In this document: piece by piece, positions 41,544 through 55,800 of the stretch
How the letters are laid out: every line of letters starts with the position of its first letter
Numbering within the stretch: the stretch's first letter is position 1
NCBI RefSeq assembly: GCF_949987515.2
Contig: NC_082688.1
Coordinates: 79,984,731 to 80,048,730, forward strand
Reading direction: 5' to 3'
Origin: Delphinus delphis
Lineage: Eukaryota > Chordata > Mammalia > Artiodactyla > Delphinidae
DNA length: 64,000 bases
The notes under the pieces: model-generated
The model's input: only the letters and a program-made list of their open reading frames with translations
Databases searched by the model: none
Told to the model about the DNA's origin: nothing
Position numbers and translations under genes: made by a program

Positions 41544-44500
41544 CCAGTGGTTAGTAAGTTTTGACTTTTTGAAATAAAGCTTGTTCAAAATAGAAACACT
41601 TCTAAAGTTATTTTTATTCTCTGGAACTTTTAAATTAGGGATTTATGCGGGTTCTCCTTGTTTGCTTTGTTTTCAGATCAGACTCAAGATTATCTTAGAG
41701 AAGACACAGATACCAGAAAGTAGAATCTTGCTCTTTCTAAGAACATTGTGTTGCCCCTGTGGTTATCTAGAAAATCAGTCTGTGACAAGAACATAAGCCC
41801 AGTTCTGTTGCACCACTCAGGAACCTGCTTCCCATGTGTCTTGCTTGCTCCTGCACAGGAAATCCTTGTCCAGAAGGTCCTAGAAACTGCAACTGCTTTA
41901 GAGTCTCCTGTTCCCACCCTGCCAACCCCCCCTTTCCACCCCCAGCCCATCTACAGTCTAGCTTTCATTCTTCCAGAGATATACTGGCTTCAACACTGAC
42001 CCCAACAGTCAAGACAGCATTTCTGAAAATTTGCTAAAATAAAATTTTCTTGGAAAATTCTACCATATCCTGACTTAGCAAAATGTATAATGGTGAATCT
42101 ATTTTGACACATTTTCAAGGAGTAGGGCATCTGGGCTCTCATCCTTCCAAACCTTTTTGTATTTCAATGTTTTAGTGGTTATGAATTGTGGACTCCTGAG
42201 GGACGCAGAGGAAGAACTGACAAGAAATGTTAAGAACCTGGACATGCCTAGAGGCCAAGCAAAGGCCTTCCTGTGGGTCTTTTAAAGCTTGCTGTTTTGT
42301 GACAACCCTGTGTGCAGCTCCAAACCACACTTGGGCTCTTACTGTAATCCAAAGAGACCAAAACCCATCACACTAATGAAGGAAAACTCTAACTCAGACT
42401 TTGAGGGGGAAGTCAGCCAAACCATATAGAACATATGAAAAAAAGATGCAATTATTATTTTCAAATATATTCCGGAATTCTGACTGTAAGCGTACACAAG
42501 CAAAGATCCCTGGGAGCCTGCTTTAACAAATCAAAAATAATCTACTTGTAAATAGGTGTCATCATTTAAGTGCCAAGTCATCCCCCTTTGGCATACCGCA
42601 CATTACAGTCTGCACTTGTAATGTGAGGGTTTGAACCAGAGGTAGCCAGGCCATTAAGGCTTCTTCATAATCAGTGTTCTTATAGAAATGGACTCTTAGC
42701 CACTTCAAGGGGGAAGTATATGCTATTTTGACAAGATTTGGTTTTCTTGTCTCTGCTGCTTTCTCTTATCTACCTGCCCCGTCTCCCAAGCCTAACTAGT
42801 TCTGGGTAAAACAAACACGATGCTGTGGTAAAGAATTAGGTAAGCACCACCACGCTTCAAGGGAGGAACTCAGAAGAGCTGGTGTATCTCAAAGGGAAGA
42901 AGATACACAAACAGGGAGGGAGAGAGGGAAGATAGGAGGGTACAGAGTGCCGTTTGTAGTCAAATTTCCCCCCTTTAAGACAGTAAGTTTATGGTCTGAA
43001 TGCCTTTAATTTGGAGGAAGGACTTCAGAGCATACCTACATTCATCTCACAGCTCTCATGCTCCCAGCAAGGGAGGACAGAAAGGAACGATGAGAATAAA
43101 TGAGTCTGAAAGAAGTTGTTGTATCTAAACCAAGGCATTGCTGGGTGGCAGAGGCCCGCCACACTGCGGTAGTCAGCCAAGGCCAGGGATGCCTAGCACA
43201 CGGGTACCCACAGCGCAGCTTCCCAGAGCTCCCGTGTTGACTCAGAACAGGGAGGGAGAGCTCAGGGTTCTCAACTGACAGGTGACTTAAAACAATTTTG
43301 TGTTGATACAAACGTGGCTAAATTACGGAACAAAACGCAAATTTCTTTTTTAAGATTAAAAAAAAAAATGGACTACCAGGCTATTTTCCACCTGTGACAA
43401 TGTGCTTTAGATAACACTGCTGCTCCTGGGGACAGGCTTCAGCCAGCTTCCTCACAAGAGGCATTTTGGTGGAGAAGTTTGAGCCCCAGTGTTTGAGCAG
43501 AAGCCTGTGCTTTGCAGGGACACCAAACCATGTTCCTTCTTAAAGTGCCAAGGAACATCTACTGAAGTATCCAAGCCCAAGAATTTACTGGGGGAAGATG
43601 ATTCCAATTTGTTTCCCAAACTGTGTGGGGAAGGGGAGAGAAGAAAGTGAGGTAATACAGCTGCTGTTTGGAGCCTAAAGACGAACACCATCCCAAATAT
43701 AAAAACTCTTCTTGCCTGGATGTGCAGAGGTATGGGCGTTTCTGGACTCCATTTTCCTCCTTAAATAATAACTGACTATGGGCTTAAAAAGCACCCAGTT
43801 CTCAGAGGAGGCATTCTCCTCCAGAGCCTAAGAGGCACTCCTCCTGGGCTGGAGGAATTGCGTTCCCTAGTTGTCACATAAGAGACAAATGTGTTTTCTG
43901 CAGATTCCGGTGAACATCTCTTACCTAAATCCAAACTTATCCATTGCTACAGAAATGTGCCGTGGCTGTGAAAAACACCTGTAGGTGTTATGGTCGTTCA
44001 TTGGAATGAGGTCCACGTCACTAAACACAAAGCAGTTGTAGCCATAGTCCTTCAAGGCCTCTTTAAAGCCAACGTTGAGGAGCTTCGCACGGTTGAACAT
44101 GGATTCTCCAGCCTGGTGCAGAAACAAAAAAAGTGGTATCAGATGCTATAAGGCCTTTGAGCAGAACGCTCATGGGGACTGGTGACTTGTCCACTCCACG
44201 TGGTCATTAGACCAATCTTGGGCCTCATTTTCTGCCCTCACTTTACAACTCAATACCGAATGGCATTCCCTGAATCAGCAATCCCACTTCTAGGATCAGC
44301 AATCCCACTTCTAGAATCAGCAATCCCACTTCTAGTCCTACTTCCTGTAGGACTTGCAAGTGTGCAAATGACAGGTGAACGTGTTCACTCTGTTCATCAC
44401 ACGTTCACCAACACAAAAGATTGCAAGCAATGACGTAAGCATGACCAGGAAACTGCTTAAATAAACCATGGTACAGCCATACAATGGAATAGAGCTGTTT

Positions 44501-46752
44501 ACAAAAAATAAGGAGGCTCTAAAAGGAAATGATCATCAAGGTGGTATTGTTAGGTGAAAGGCATTTAAAGATACATGTCATTTATTCATATAGTATATAG
44601 AAGCTAATTGTGGGTCACTCAGGTAACTGGTGACCATGGGACTTTTTCACTTCTACCTGCTTTGTGTGGTTGACTATGGTTTGATCACCACATTGTGTGC
44701 CTTCCAGGTGTTTGTCACTAAACTAGGTACCAGAGAAATACGGCAAACCCAAATCAATCTCTGCCCTCGCAGTGCTCAAAGTGTAGAGTGGGGAGCAGTG
44801 TGATCCTCGGCACGATAGACACAGTGTGTACGAGCGAGGAGGACACCTGCTTCAGGGTGCCAACCATCGGGTCCCCCAGAATCAAGTGTGTTGGTGCAAA
44901 GGTACTTCACATTTTATTTAATTCTCTTGTTTATTTCCAGTCTCCCCCTACTAGAACATAAGGTCAATGAAGGCTGGAATTTTTTACTTTTTATTCACCC
45001 ACTGCCTAGAATACTGCCTGGCATAGAATAATATCTCAGTAAATAACCACTGGATGGATGGATGGATGGGTGGATGGACGGATGGATGAGTAGACCAAAG
45101 ATGGACTTCAACATACAATGGCAGATGGCAATCCTTTTGGGAGACTCCGACCTAAGGGGCCCCTCAGGGTCACCACCATGGGTCTCTGTGCTCTTACCAA
45201 TTACCAATTCCCATGACCCCAGGTTAGTAAGGATAGTAACAGCATCGACACAGCCACCCTTACACTTAGTTCACAAGTCCTTCCATACCCATGCTCTCAT
45301 CCTGGCCAGAATTCTCCCAATGTTGCCATGAAGAAACTAAGGCCACATAAATGACACAGCTGGTGCTGGAGCCCAACACCCTGGAATCCTCACTGAGTGC
45401 TCGTTCCCAATATCTCTTGGGATCAACAAGATCAGGGCCCTCTACTTTGGGGAAAAAATGTGCCCCAGAAGGGCCTGCAGTAGCTATACAGTCTCAAAGG
45501 TAGAATGCTGAATATCCTCTCTCCAGGACTCCACCAGGCTGCCTGTGTGAGTACGGAGAGCACAGACAGTGCCACAGCCCCCTGTCTCAGGAGGGTGACT
45601 CAGGGAAACAAACCACTTGAGAAAGACAAGTACCAGAAAGTCAGAAAAAGCAGCCCAGAAGAGTAAATGAAACATCTTACACAAGAGCTCCTTTCTTCAG
45701 TCTGTGACAAAGCTTTCTCACCATGCGTGGTAAAGGGAGAAGGCTGTGCCCTGTGGCACTCAGGGTGTTCTCTGGCTGCCTCACCAGTTAAGAATCATTT
45801 AGAATTCTGCCTTCAGCTAATTCTGTGTAAGTCATGAGGTCAAAAAAAAAAAAAAAAAAAAAACAGCCGAAGTTTAGGAAGTGCATATGAAGAATATGAA
45901 GTTGTTGGAATTATTACAATAACACATTGCTAATATTCTCTGGGGGATATGATACACCAGGCACAGGTAAGTACTTTTCAAGCATGGTGCATCACTTAAT
46001 CATCTCAACAGTCTTGTAACAACCTTCATCCCAAATCAGATTAACTTCATTCCTCCCACACCCTTCTACCTCCCAGTGAGGGGAGAGAGGCCTGTACCAT
46101 CTTCCTCCTCCTGCCCCATAAAGACTCTAAAAGAGATAGCGTTCTCTAACATTGTGAGATAAAATTCAGCCCCATTGAACATTCTTCCAACAAGTGAAAA
46201 GGCAATATTCCAACAAAGCCTTTTCCCAGCTGTGTAGCAGGGCCCCAAGGGTGGCTGCCCAACGCTCCCTTCTCTTGGTCCACTCCCCAATAACAGGAGC
46301 AGGGTGTTGGTGGCCATGTCTGAACCACAGGACCTGGCCTACTGGCCACGACTGTTTGATCTAAGCAGATGCCTGAATGAGACTACGCTAAGCATTCTCC
46401 TCTCTCGGGAACTAGAAATATGGAACTATGAGTGGGCACCTCTGGTGCCAAACCCCAAGACCAGTGGAAGCCTGGAAGAGAAACCTAAGGAGCAGACCTG
46501 TTCTACCCCTTTCCACGTGTGTGGCGTAACAACTCCTTCAGCTCAATAAGGTGCTGCAGTGTCTGGCCCACACTTACAACTAGTGAGGCAGTTTTCCAAA
46601 ATACCCAAAACTATACATCATTCCTCCCATCCTCCCTCTTAGCCTAGCCTCACCTGTGGGATCCTGGGAGCTGGAAAGGGCAGGGTACACTTTTGCAGGT
46701 GTACCTACCAGGGCCCCTAGGAACACCAGAGCAGCAGAACGGTAGATTAGGA

Positions 46753-46808
<56 letters not shown>

Positions 46809-49800
46809 CTCTTCCTCCCCTGGGATTATAGAAAAGTCAGTTCTAGGCTTCTTTGGATGAAATGGTACAACACCTTGGGTAACTTTCTGGATAAGAAAGG
46901 CCCTGGGCAGTCTGCCAATCACCACGATTAACGGGAGGTTCTCGTTCCTCTCCAGGGAATAGGAAGACACCCAGCTCTCATTCCTGCCCCTCTTCATCGG
47001 GCACATTCATCCAGTGCAGCCACTACTTTATGCACTCAGGGAAACACTGGTCAAGCACCTACTGTCTGGCAAAGCCAAATACACAATTGTGACAGACACA
47101 TGCACTCTTATCCCAGGAATGCCAGCTTCTTCACTTATTAGCTATATGACTTTGGGACTAGGCCTCCATTTCCTCATTTGGGCACAGGGATGAAAACAGA
47201 TGAGTTGTGTTCAAAGGGACAATGCATGAAAAGGCTTTAGCACACTGCCTGGCAATGAACGAATGGCAGCTACTCTCATTATCACCGGAGTAGGTTTTCC
47301 CATCCACCTTGAACAGTCAGACCTTTTCAGATCCAACCTGGAGACTCCTCCTTCTCTCATGTTTGTATGTGTCCCTCCTAATCAGCTTTAAGATTCCTCC
47401 CAAATCCTGCTTCTCTGATGGGGAATGGGTTTTTAAAAAGGATTAAGGCTCAAGTGAGTTAGCCTGTGGCTCATATGATCAGGACCTCTATAGCAGCAGA
47501 AAAAAGTCAGAGAGACCTTGAGAGATGTGTGATAAGCTTGGGAAGTCATACTCAGCATAGAGAAGTTGGTGCACTGGGAGCAGGTGTCCCTCTGAAAGGC
47601 CGAGCTTTTTAAGTGCAGGCTTCATCTTACACTGATAGACAAGAGTTAGTTATACTTATCCATTCCTTCTAGGAATGGCCCCGCTTAACAGAGGGAGAGA
47701 ACAGGGAGAAAGAAGAAAGGCCAAAAAACAATATGACGTTCCCACAGCTGGACAGGGCAACTATCTCACTGACCAAAGCGCGCAGAAAAGCCTGTAAACT
47801 GTTTATGACGGGGCACACAATCCTGAGAGTGGGTGTATCAGTCAAGCGAAGCCAACAACGATCAATCCAGAGAGGACAGAAGCCTGGGCCTGGTCAGGCG
47901 TGCTGGCCTGGGGTAGAGGGAGGAGGCGTGAGGTGGGAAGCCTGGCAGGGTCTACACCCTTAGACTCTTCACGCAGCAAACCCAGTGCCCTTCTGGCACA
48001 TCTGGGCGGCAGGGACAAATGTCTTAAAAAACATCAGATGGGGCTTCCCTGTTGGCACAGTGCTTAAGAATCTGCCTGCCAATGCAGGGGACAGGGGTTC
48101 GAGCCCTGGTCCGGGAAGATCCACATGCCACGGAGCAACAAAGCTCGTGCGCCACAACCACTGAGCCTGTGCTCTGGAGCCCCTGAGCCACAACTACTGA
48201 AGCCCACGCGCCTAGAGCCCGCGCTCCGCAACAAGGGAAGCCACCACAATGAGAAGCCCACGTACCGCAACGAAGAGTAGCCCCCCCTCGCCGCAACTAG
48301 AGAAAGCCCGTGCGCAGCAACGAAGACCCAACAAAGCCAAAAATAAATAAATAAATAAATTTTTAAAAAGCATCAGATGGCTCTCCAGGGCATTAAAACC
48401 TTTTTCTAGAGCCCTCATTTATACTAAACATAAGGGAAGGCAAGTAGTATGTCCACTGAAAACAGAATCCTCATACACTGCTAGTGGGAATATAAAATGG
48501 TGCCGCCATCTTGGAAAACAGTCTGGAGTTCCTCAGATGGATAAACAAAGAGTCACCATATGATCCAGCAATTCTACTCCCAGGTATATACCCAAGAGAA
48601 ATGAAAACACATCCACCAAAAAATTTTAAACACCATGCTAAGTGAAAAAAACCAGTCACGAAGGATCACATATAAGATTCCATTTATATGAAATGTCCAC
48701 AACGGGCAAATCCATAGAGACAGAATGTAGATTAGTGGCCACTAGGGCTGGAAGGAATGGAGGAATTGGTAGCTAAGAAGTACAGGGTGTTTTTTTTTTT
48801 CTTTTTGGCTTAATGAAAATGTTCTAAAACTGATTGTGGTGACAGATGCACAACTCTGAGTATACTAAAAAGCCGCTGAGTTATATACTTTAAATAGGTA
48901 AATTGTATGGTATATCTCAATTAAGTGATTGTCAAAAAAGAAAGAAAAGCCAGCTCCAGAGACAGGAGAGGACCAGAGGGTCCTGTTTCTCCCTCTTTCT
49001 CATATATCATTCTTGTCATTTATTGGGTGTCTAGTCCATGCTTAGCAGTAGGGAGACAGAAAAAGAAAAGACACAAGCCTTGCTTTCAAGGAGTTCCAAA
49101 TTAAACAGGCAATTGTTATGGGGCGATGAGCTCTTTAGGGTGGACAGTTACCCGGGAGGGAAGAGAAGGAGCTCTGAAGCCCGGCACATATGGAGAAGTG
49201 GAGGTGGAAACACAAACCCAATTCTAGAAAATCAGAGAAGGCCTCGAAGAAGTTAGCCAAGTTTAGTTGGGTGGCATGAGAAGAATATTCCTAGAAGAGC
49301 GAGCAGCATTTGTAAAGGCTGTTAGGAAAACAGAGCATTCAAGGAACTACAAGAAATACAGACTGGGAAAGCCAGAATAAGACACGAAGGTGGACGTGGA
49401 CCAAAACATGGTGGGGGAGAGGGAGGCGGGGAACTCTGCTAAAATACTCAAGGTTTCATCTTTTATTCAGGAGCCCTTGAGGTTTTAAACAAGAATTATG
49501 CTTTGTGCGTCAAGGAGGGATTTGTGCCCTACTCCCCAAATGAGGGCAGTTTGGAAGCTGTTGCATGATTCATGTGAGAGACATCGGAGACAAGGCAATG
49601 GCATTGGGCAAGCAGAGAACGCCTCCCCGGAAGGGCTAAGGCAAGGATTCCACTTCCCCATTTCATGCCTCATCTGCTCCCTCGGCCTGTGTACTGCACC
49701 TGCAAGCAGCCTTTGTGGGGCTTTCAGAAAAGGTACCAGAATCTGGTCTAATCCCCAGGCAAATCCTGTGGTTATGGCAAGAGCAGCCTTTCCCTGATTG

Positions 49801-52800
49801 CAACAGGGGACAGATGACCAACTACAGAAAACCACAGCCCCAGTTGTACAAGTTCTAACAGTCTCTAGAAGATCCACCAAACCACCCTGGCTTCCCTGGA
49901 TGTCAGGCCCCAGTGTGTACGCCAGCACACATATCCCCCGACCATGATGGCTTGGGGGCTGACTATACCTGGCCCCTCCTCCACCAAGAGACACAGCAGC
50001 AGTGAGGTTGGAAACATCAACCGGAAGCCCAGGGTCTCAAAGAATCAGAATTTCTATGTGATGGGAGAGACAATTTTGCTGCTGTACACGTGCCCTGCCC
50101 ATCACAAAGCCACCCCCGACAGTAACCCACAGGCTCTCAAGCCCACAGATCCAGAGGCAGGTCTGCAGGCAGTGCAAATGTTTGCAGAAATACCCTCTTT
50201 CATACTTTTCTGTGCCCACTCAGATGCCAAAAGGAAAGACCTAGGCCCAATGGGTGGTAGGAAAGCAGAGGAAGCTCTGGCTGGGCAGCCCTGTGGCAGG
50301 ACTGACCTGCAGGCCTTGGGATGGTAGACAGGCTGGCTGAGAGGTGATCTCCAGAGAATTACTGGGATTATACAAATGCTGAGTTTGTGGAGGGCAAATA
50401 TCCACTCACCCAGGATTTCACAACAGTTGGGTCTCAGGCTTTGAACCATAATAATATGGTAGCCCTGAGCTTGGACAGGGCCCTCAGTAAAACCTGATCT
50501 GAGACTTAAGCCCTTCTCCCAGCAAGTGAAGGAAACGGGCCCTTTCAGGTTCAGGGTGCTGAGGAGGTGGTTCTCTGTTTGCCAAAGTAATTAGTCCCAA
50601 GAGTGAGCACACCCTTGGCCTCTCCTAGACTAGGACGCACGTCAGAGCCATAAGGTACCTTCAGAGAGAACTGAGCTAATAGGACAGCTTAGCAGGGATT
50701 CTGGGCAAGGTAAACACAGAGAACAGTTTTAAAACCCCAGCTCAACAGCAGCCACAGCAGGATGCCTGCCTCTCTCCCAGGGCGCAAGGCACTGAGATGA
50801 TATTTTCTGCAGAAAAACACTTAGAAAATAAAGACTTCTTTTTCAGAAAGCAATTTGGCCACTTATGTTACGAACCAGAAAAATGTTTAAACCATTTCTG
50901 AACCCATAGTCTCGTATCTGAAATCTAGCCTGGGGAAATGAATCTAAATGTGGAAGAAGCAAACACAGAATAAGCTGCAGACTGAAAGATGTTCATTACA
51001 GTATTATTTACACTAGTGAGAAAGTGGAAATTATCTAAATGCCTTCTAATATAGGAATGTCTATGTTAATTATGGTAGCACTACATGTTCAACTACTATG
51101 ACGGCATGGAAAGTGATGATTATGAAGACTATGAAATAACATGGGAAGATGCTGATGATACAGAATTTAAGAAAAAGAGCAAGATACAAAAGTATATACA
51201 CATACAGTATGAGCACAACTGTGGCTTGATTTTAAGGCAAAGTCTCTTCGACCTCTGCACAACAGGCTGGCTCCCACCAGCCTCAGCATTTCTGAGTGAG
51301 CCCACAGAGGCCGTGGCCTTGCCCGGGAGACCCCAGGGCTCGAGACGGCATCCTCTCAGGATTATTTACACAGCTTCCCCCTGACCAGCAGGGCCTGGGC
51401 TCTGGGTTGGATTTGGGGGCATGTGGACATTACCAGGGTGGCAGCAGTGGTGGCAGCAGCAGCAGCAGTCACAGCAGTAGTTAGGTCGGCATTCCTCTCT
51501 TTCTTTCTCTCTCTAGGAGGTGAAGGGCACAGAAGAGGAAGTAGGTGGAGAGCAAGAAGCAGATCACAGAGAGGAGGTCCTCCTTCAGCTTGCTTTGCTA
51601 CAAACAGGATTAACAAATAAAAGCAAAAGGCCCCCACTAGAAGGAAAAAAAAAGAAAAAGAACAAAGAGACAAAGATGGCTGCAAGGGAGAGACGCAAGG
51701 AGGAGAGGCAAACGTCTAGGCTGTGACCACCCTTGTTCCAGGGCAAAGGCAAATTCCTAATAAGCTGTCATTCCCTGTCACGAAGTCAACGGTGAACAGA
51801 GAAAATGACATTTCCCAGAACAATGCCCAGGGAGGCAATTCCCCAGCTCTGCGAGTACCTGAAAGTGCTTCTACACATTCCCCAGGAGACTGGAGCGAGC
51901 CACAGGACAGAGAGAGGGGAAAAAAACACAGCAAAGGAAACGACCAATCACTGGGGCAGCACGCAAGCAGGTAGGGTACAGATATCCGCAGCAGGGGGTG
52001 CTACAGAACAGGACTGGCCTCACCCCTCCCGAGCCCCACTCCTGCACACATCAATCTGGGTGCTACCAGCTCGGGCAGGAAATGGAAGGGGTGGTGGTAA
52101 ATAGACACAGTCAAGATGAAACCAAACCAGGGGGGCCTCAGGACCAGGCAGCTGTCCTCACGAGCCTGCTTCACTCTAATTCGTCTTGGCCTCATTTAGG
52201 AACCAGCTGCCTGGCCCAGTGACAGAGGTAAGCTGCTGAGGGGTGGTGACAGATGCTCTCACTCACTGAGCGTGCAAAGGGTGGTCTCCAAACCTGCCCA
52301 AACCTGGTCTCAGACGAGCAGCCTAGAATCACCTCACGACTGTGTACAGATGAAAAGGAAGAGGGAAAAAATTCCTAAGCTAGACGGAGACTCCTCAGGT
52401 GCGAGCTGGGGCTCCCTTTCAGGCCAGGTTTTACCTGTAAGCATGACAATTGCACAAGCCTTCCAGAAGGTTCTGAGGCTGCTACTCCAAAGCTGCTGCC
52501 CCCCCTCTCGTGACCCAGTGGCACTCATGGGGGCATTGCCAAGTGGATGTGGAGCTGTTCCCCAGTGAGGGGGAACACACGTGGCAAGGTGAGGCATTCC
52601 TTAGGCCTCGGGTGATTTCTGTCCAAATCTTAGCTCTGCCACCCAGCCATCACGGGACCCCCAGCAACCTGCTCACCTCCGAAGCCTTCCCTCAGCAGGG
52701 ACGGTGGGGGTACCCATTGCCTCACTGAGGGGCTGTTAGGGTCAAAATTCAAAGTGAGACCGTGAAAGAGGTTCAGTCCCAAAGACCACAAAGTTTTATG

Positions 52801-55800
52801 ACCATCAAATACCACAGGGCTTAGAGTAGGTTCTCTGCATTTTTCCTGAAAAGGGAGGTCACCCCTGGTCCACTAGGGACAGGAAGCTTTGGGGAGAGGC
52901 CCGGGGGAGGGAGCAGAGGGAGAAGGCTGTGCAGGTTCCCAAGGGTCATGACCTGGCCTGGAGGGGAAAGGAGGCTTGACTTCTAAGAGACACAGACCTC
53001 TCCAGAGAACCCAGAGCAAGGGGTCCTGAGAGCAGGTGTAAGTAAAAGGGCAGGAGCCATGGGAAGCAACTCCGTGCTCCAAACCCTGACCCTGCAGTGG
53101 ACCGTGCATGGAGCTGCGTGGTCAGGGAGACGAGCAAGTCAGACCTGAGTCTAGGGGCTGCTGGGTGGGGAGAGCATGCACACAGGGAATCATCCCTCCA
53201 CTCTCCCCGCCTCACTAGAAAGCACAACGTGGCCTGGGACAGCTCGGATGGAGAAGTCTTCTCCACTCCAGGCCTTCACAGAGCTAATAAGGCTGGGGAG
53301 GGCCTCCCATAGTGGCCAGAAAGAGAGCAACCAGAGGAGGGAAGGGGAGGCATGCAGGGGGAAGGTGGACGGTGCAGCATAAGCAAAGGGGCAGGAGGGC
53401 AGCTGGGCGTGTCTCGGGGATGGTGGCGAGTCCAGCGTGGCTGTGGCCTAAAGGTGTGAAGAAGGCCTGAGAGGAGGTGGCCGGAGGTCGGTCAGGGTGG
53501 GCTGCAGAGGGCCTCCCTCAGATGCCAAGCTCAGGCCTTCAGGCCCTTTAGACCCTCGCCTGTGGACAGCAGGGACATACTAAAGAGTTTAGAGAGGGCA
53601 TGACACGGCCGGAACTAGAAAAATTGTAGGTAGCTGAGTGAGATCAGAGGCACCAGGGGATATACAAACAGAATCAGAGAGACAGATCCTGGGCACTGCT
53701 TCTGGGGCAAAGGGCTGCCATGGTTATTACGAGCCCACCTGGTCAGCTGGCCTGCATTCCTCACCTGTTTGTTAATTCCCATGGCAGCTAATCCCACAAA
53801 CATCCTGCATTTCTTATTTAGGGCTAGTGCTGCCATGGTGGCAACCTGCCTTCCCCTTACCTTTGGTGGTTTTATGGTTTCCTTTCCCAATTAAAGTATG
53901 AAGGAGTGTAGTGTGCACCCCACCTCCCATCTGCTACGACGTCTTGATGTCCTCCTCCGCACCAAGGTCCCAGTGCTGGACCTTGGGCAGGACACCTGTG
54001 CCTCAGAGAAGCACCCTTGGCTCCGAGAGGCTGGACCTGCCAGAAGGCTAATGGGATGTTCAGATGCCAGCCGGCTAGGGCAGGAAGAGAGCTGGACACA
54101 GAACCAACAGCAATGCTGCTGCTTCTCCAGGTTTACTCAACCGGTAAAGCACACCAACCACCTCTACCCCGCTTATTGTGAGATGGAAGTTATTACGGTG
54201 ATTGGAGGGGACTAAGCCAAACGAAAGTGGTTAATAGCTTAGTACGGACAGGGTAGGAGCCACAAAAGCCCATGAAAGCTCACCCTGTGTGTGGAGCTTG
54301 AGACACAACCCTTCTCTGAAGAAGCTGGTGGGCTTGCCGTGGTCCCTAAGTCCATTATCTGAGCCCACGGAGGCCACACAAGTGGGAGGGAGGGTCTCAA
54401 CTCTGGTATTGAGTGGGGGTGAAGCAGGAGGCGGGGAGAGAGCAGTAAAGAGTTTATCACCACAGTCCTGGGCAGAGAAAATAGGCAGGAAGAAGGGGAC
54501 AGGATGGGGCGGGGGGGGGAGAAGGAACTCAAATCAGCTAATGTTTACCAAGGGTTCACTGTGTGCCAGGTACGTCACAGCCCTGTGTGCTAAGGACTAA
54601 AACCTTGCCTTCCCACTACTGAGGAAACCAAGGTGTGAAGGACTCAAGCCCAAGGTCACTGAGCTGGCAAGGAGCAGAGCCGGAACCCAGGCAGCCTGAG
54701 CCTGGTGCTCACTCCCAGCCCTGGACACCCAGCTTTGAGAAGGAGGGACTAAATGGCCTGGAGGAGGGAGTTAGTGCTGATGCACTGAGAGGGCACTAGG
54801 AGACGGGGACTGGCCTCTGAGCTGCAGCCCTACTGTGGCTTATGTGGCTTCCTACCCGTCACTTCCCCTCTCTGAGCCTCAGTTTCCTCACCTGCAAAAC
54901 AGAACAGTTTTCACACTATCTGGCCTCAGGGGTACACATGAATCCCAGCAAAGACTGAAGGGGAAGTCAGGGGACAGAGATGGGGACATGGCCCCCACTT
55001 CAAGTAGAATAGCACCATTGTGACCCACTGTGGATGGGGGCTGTGGAGGATTTTAAAGTGGCAGGAAGAGGTTTTGTTCTTAAAAACCTGTCTGAGAAGC
55101 CCTGGACTAGATGTCTCAGGGGCCCCTCCTATTTTAAGCACTTTCTCATCTTAAATGGGGTATGTGTTGGGGGTGGTGGTGAATGAAGCATCAAAGTGAC
55201 AGCAGGGTGTCTGAGACAGGAAGACGCTGAGAAGCCTATTTGCTCAACAAATGGTACACAAAGCCCAAGCCAGATGCTATGAACTCCCTTTCCCTTACTA
55301 TAACAGTAAAACAGAGAACACAGGAAGGTCCTAATTTGTAGATGGGGCACGCTCCAAATGTTTCCCCTCCCACCTCTTTCTTTTCAAGGCTTAGGGTTCT
55401 TTATACAAAGATATTCTTCACTGGAAAGGCAGAGCAGACTTCAAGTTTCTTTATGACTTGGTTACCTGGAAGTCAGATCATATTTTCCCCAAGAAATAAT
55501 CAGGGCGGAGCTGGAGCAGAAGAAATTAGATTAACTGGGGGAGAGGGAGATAAAGAGGAAATTATTCACCAAAGGTGAAAAGTTAACCCTTGGAAGAGAA
55601 GGAAAAGATGAAGAAGCAAAAAGACATGCACTGGGGCAGGGGTAGGGGGGATGGGGTGGGGGAGAGATGACAATACAGACAAGACTAAAGGAAAAAAAGA
55701 AGTAAATGTTACAATGCTTTTCTCTTGTAAAAATAAAATACAGTGTGTGTGTGAAAAATAATAATAAAGTTAGATGTTGACAAAACTAAACTCTTTTGTT

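Noticed and set aside
44273..44335. Short regularly spaced repeats that could suggest an array
   Set aside because: The three units are directly adjacent with no spacers and derive from L1; not a CRISPR array, which would not be expected in a mammal.
51085..51384. Acidic open frame starting MFNYYDGMESDDYEDY
   Set aside because: The DNA follows a diverged L1M 3' segment ('atgaaataacatgggaagatgctgatgata'), so the acidic run is a chance translation.
53615..53890. 91-codon minus-strand frame with NKKCRMFVGLAAMGINKQ
   Set aside because: No family recognised and no supporting splice signals or conservation evidence; it may be part of an old unlabelled repeat.
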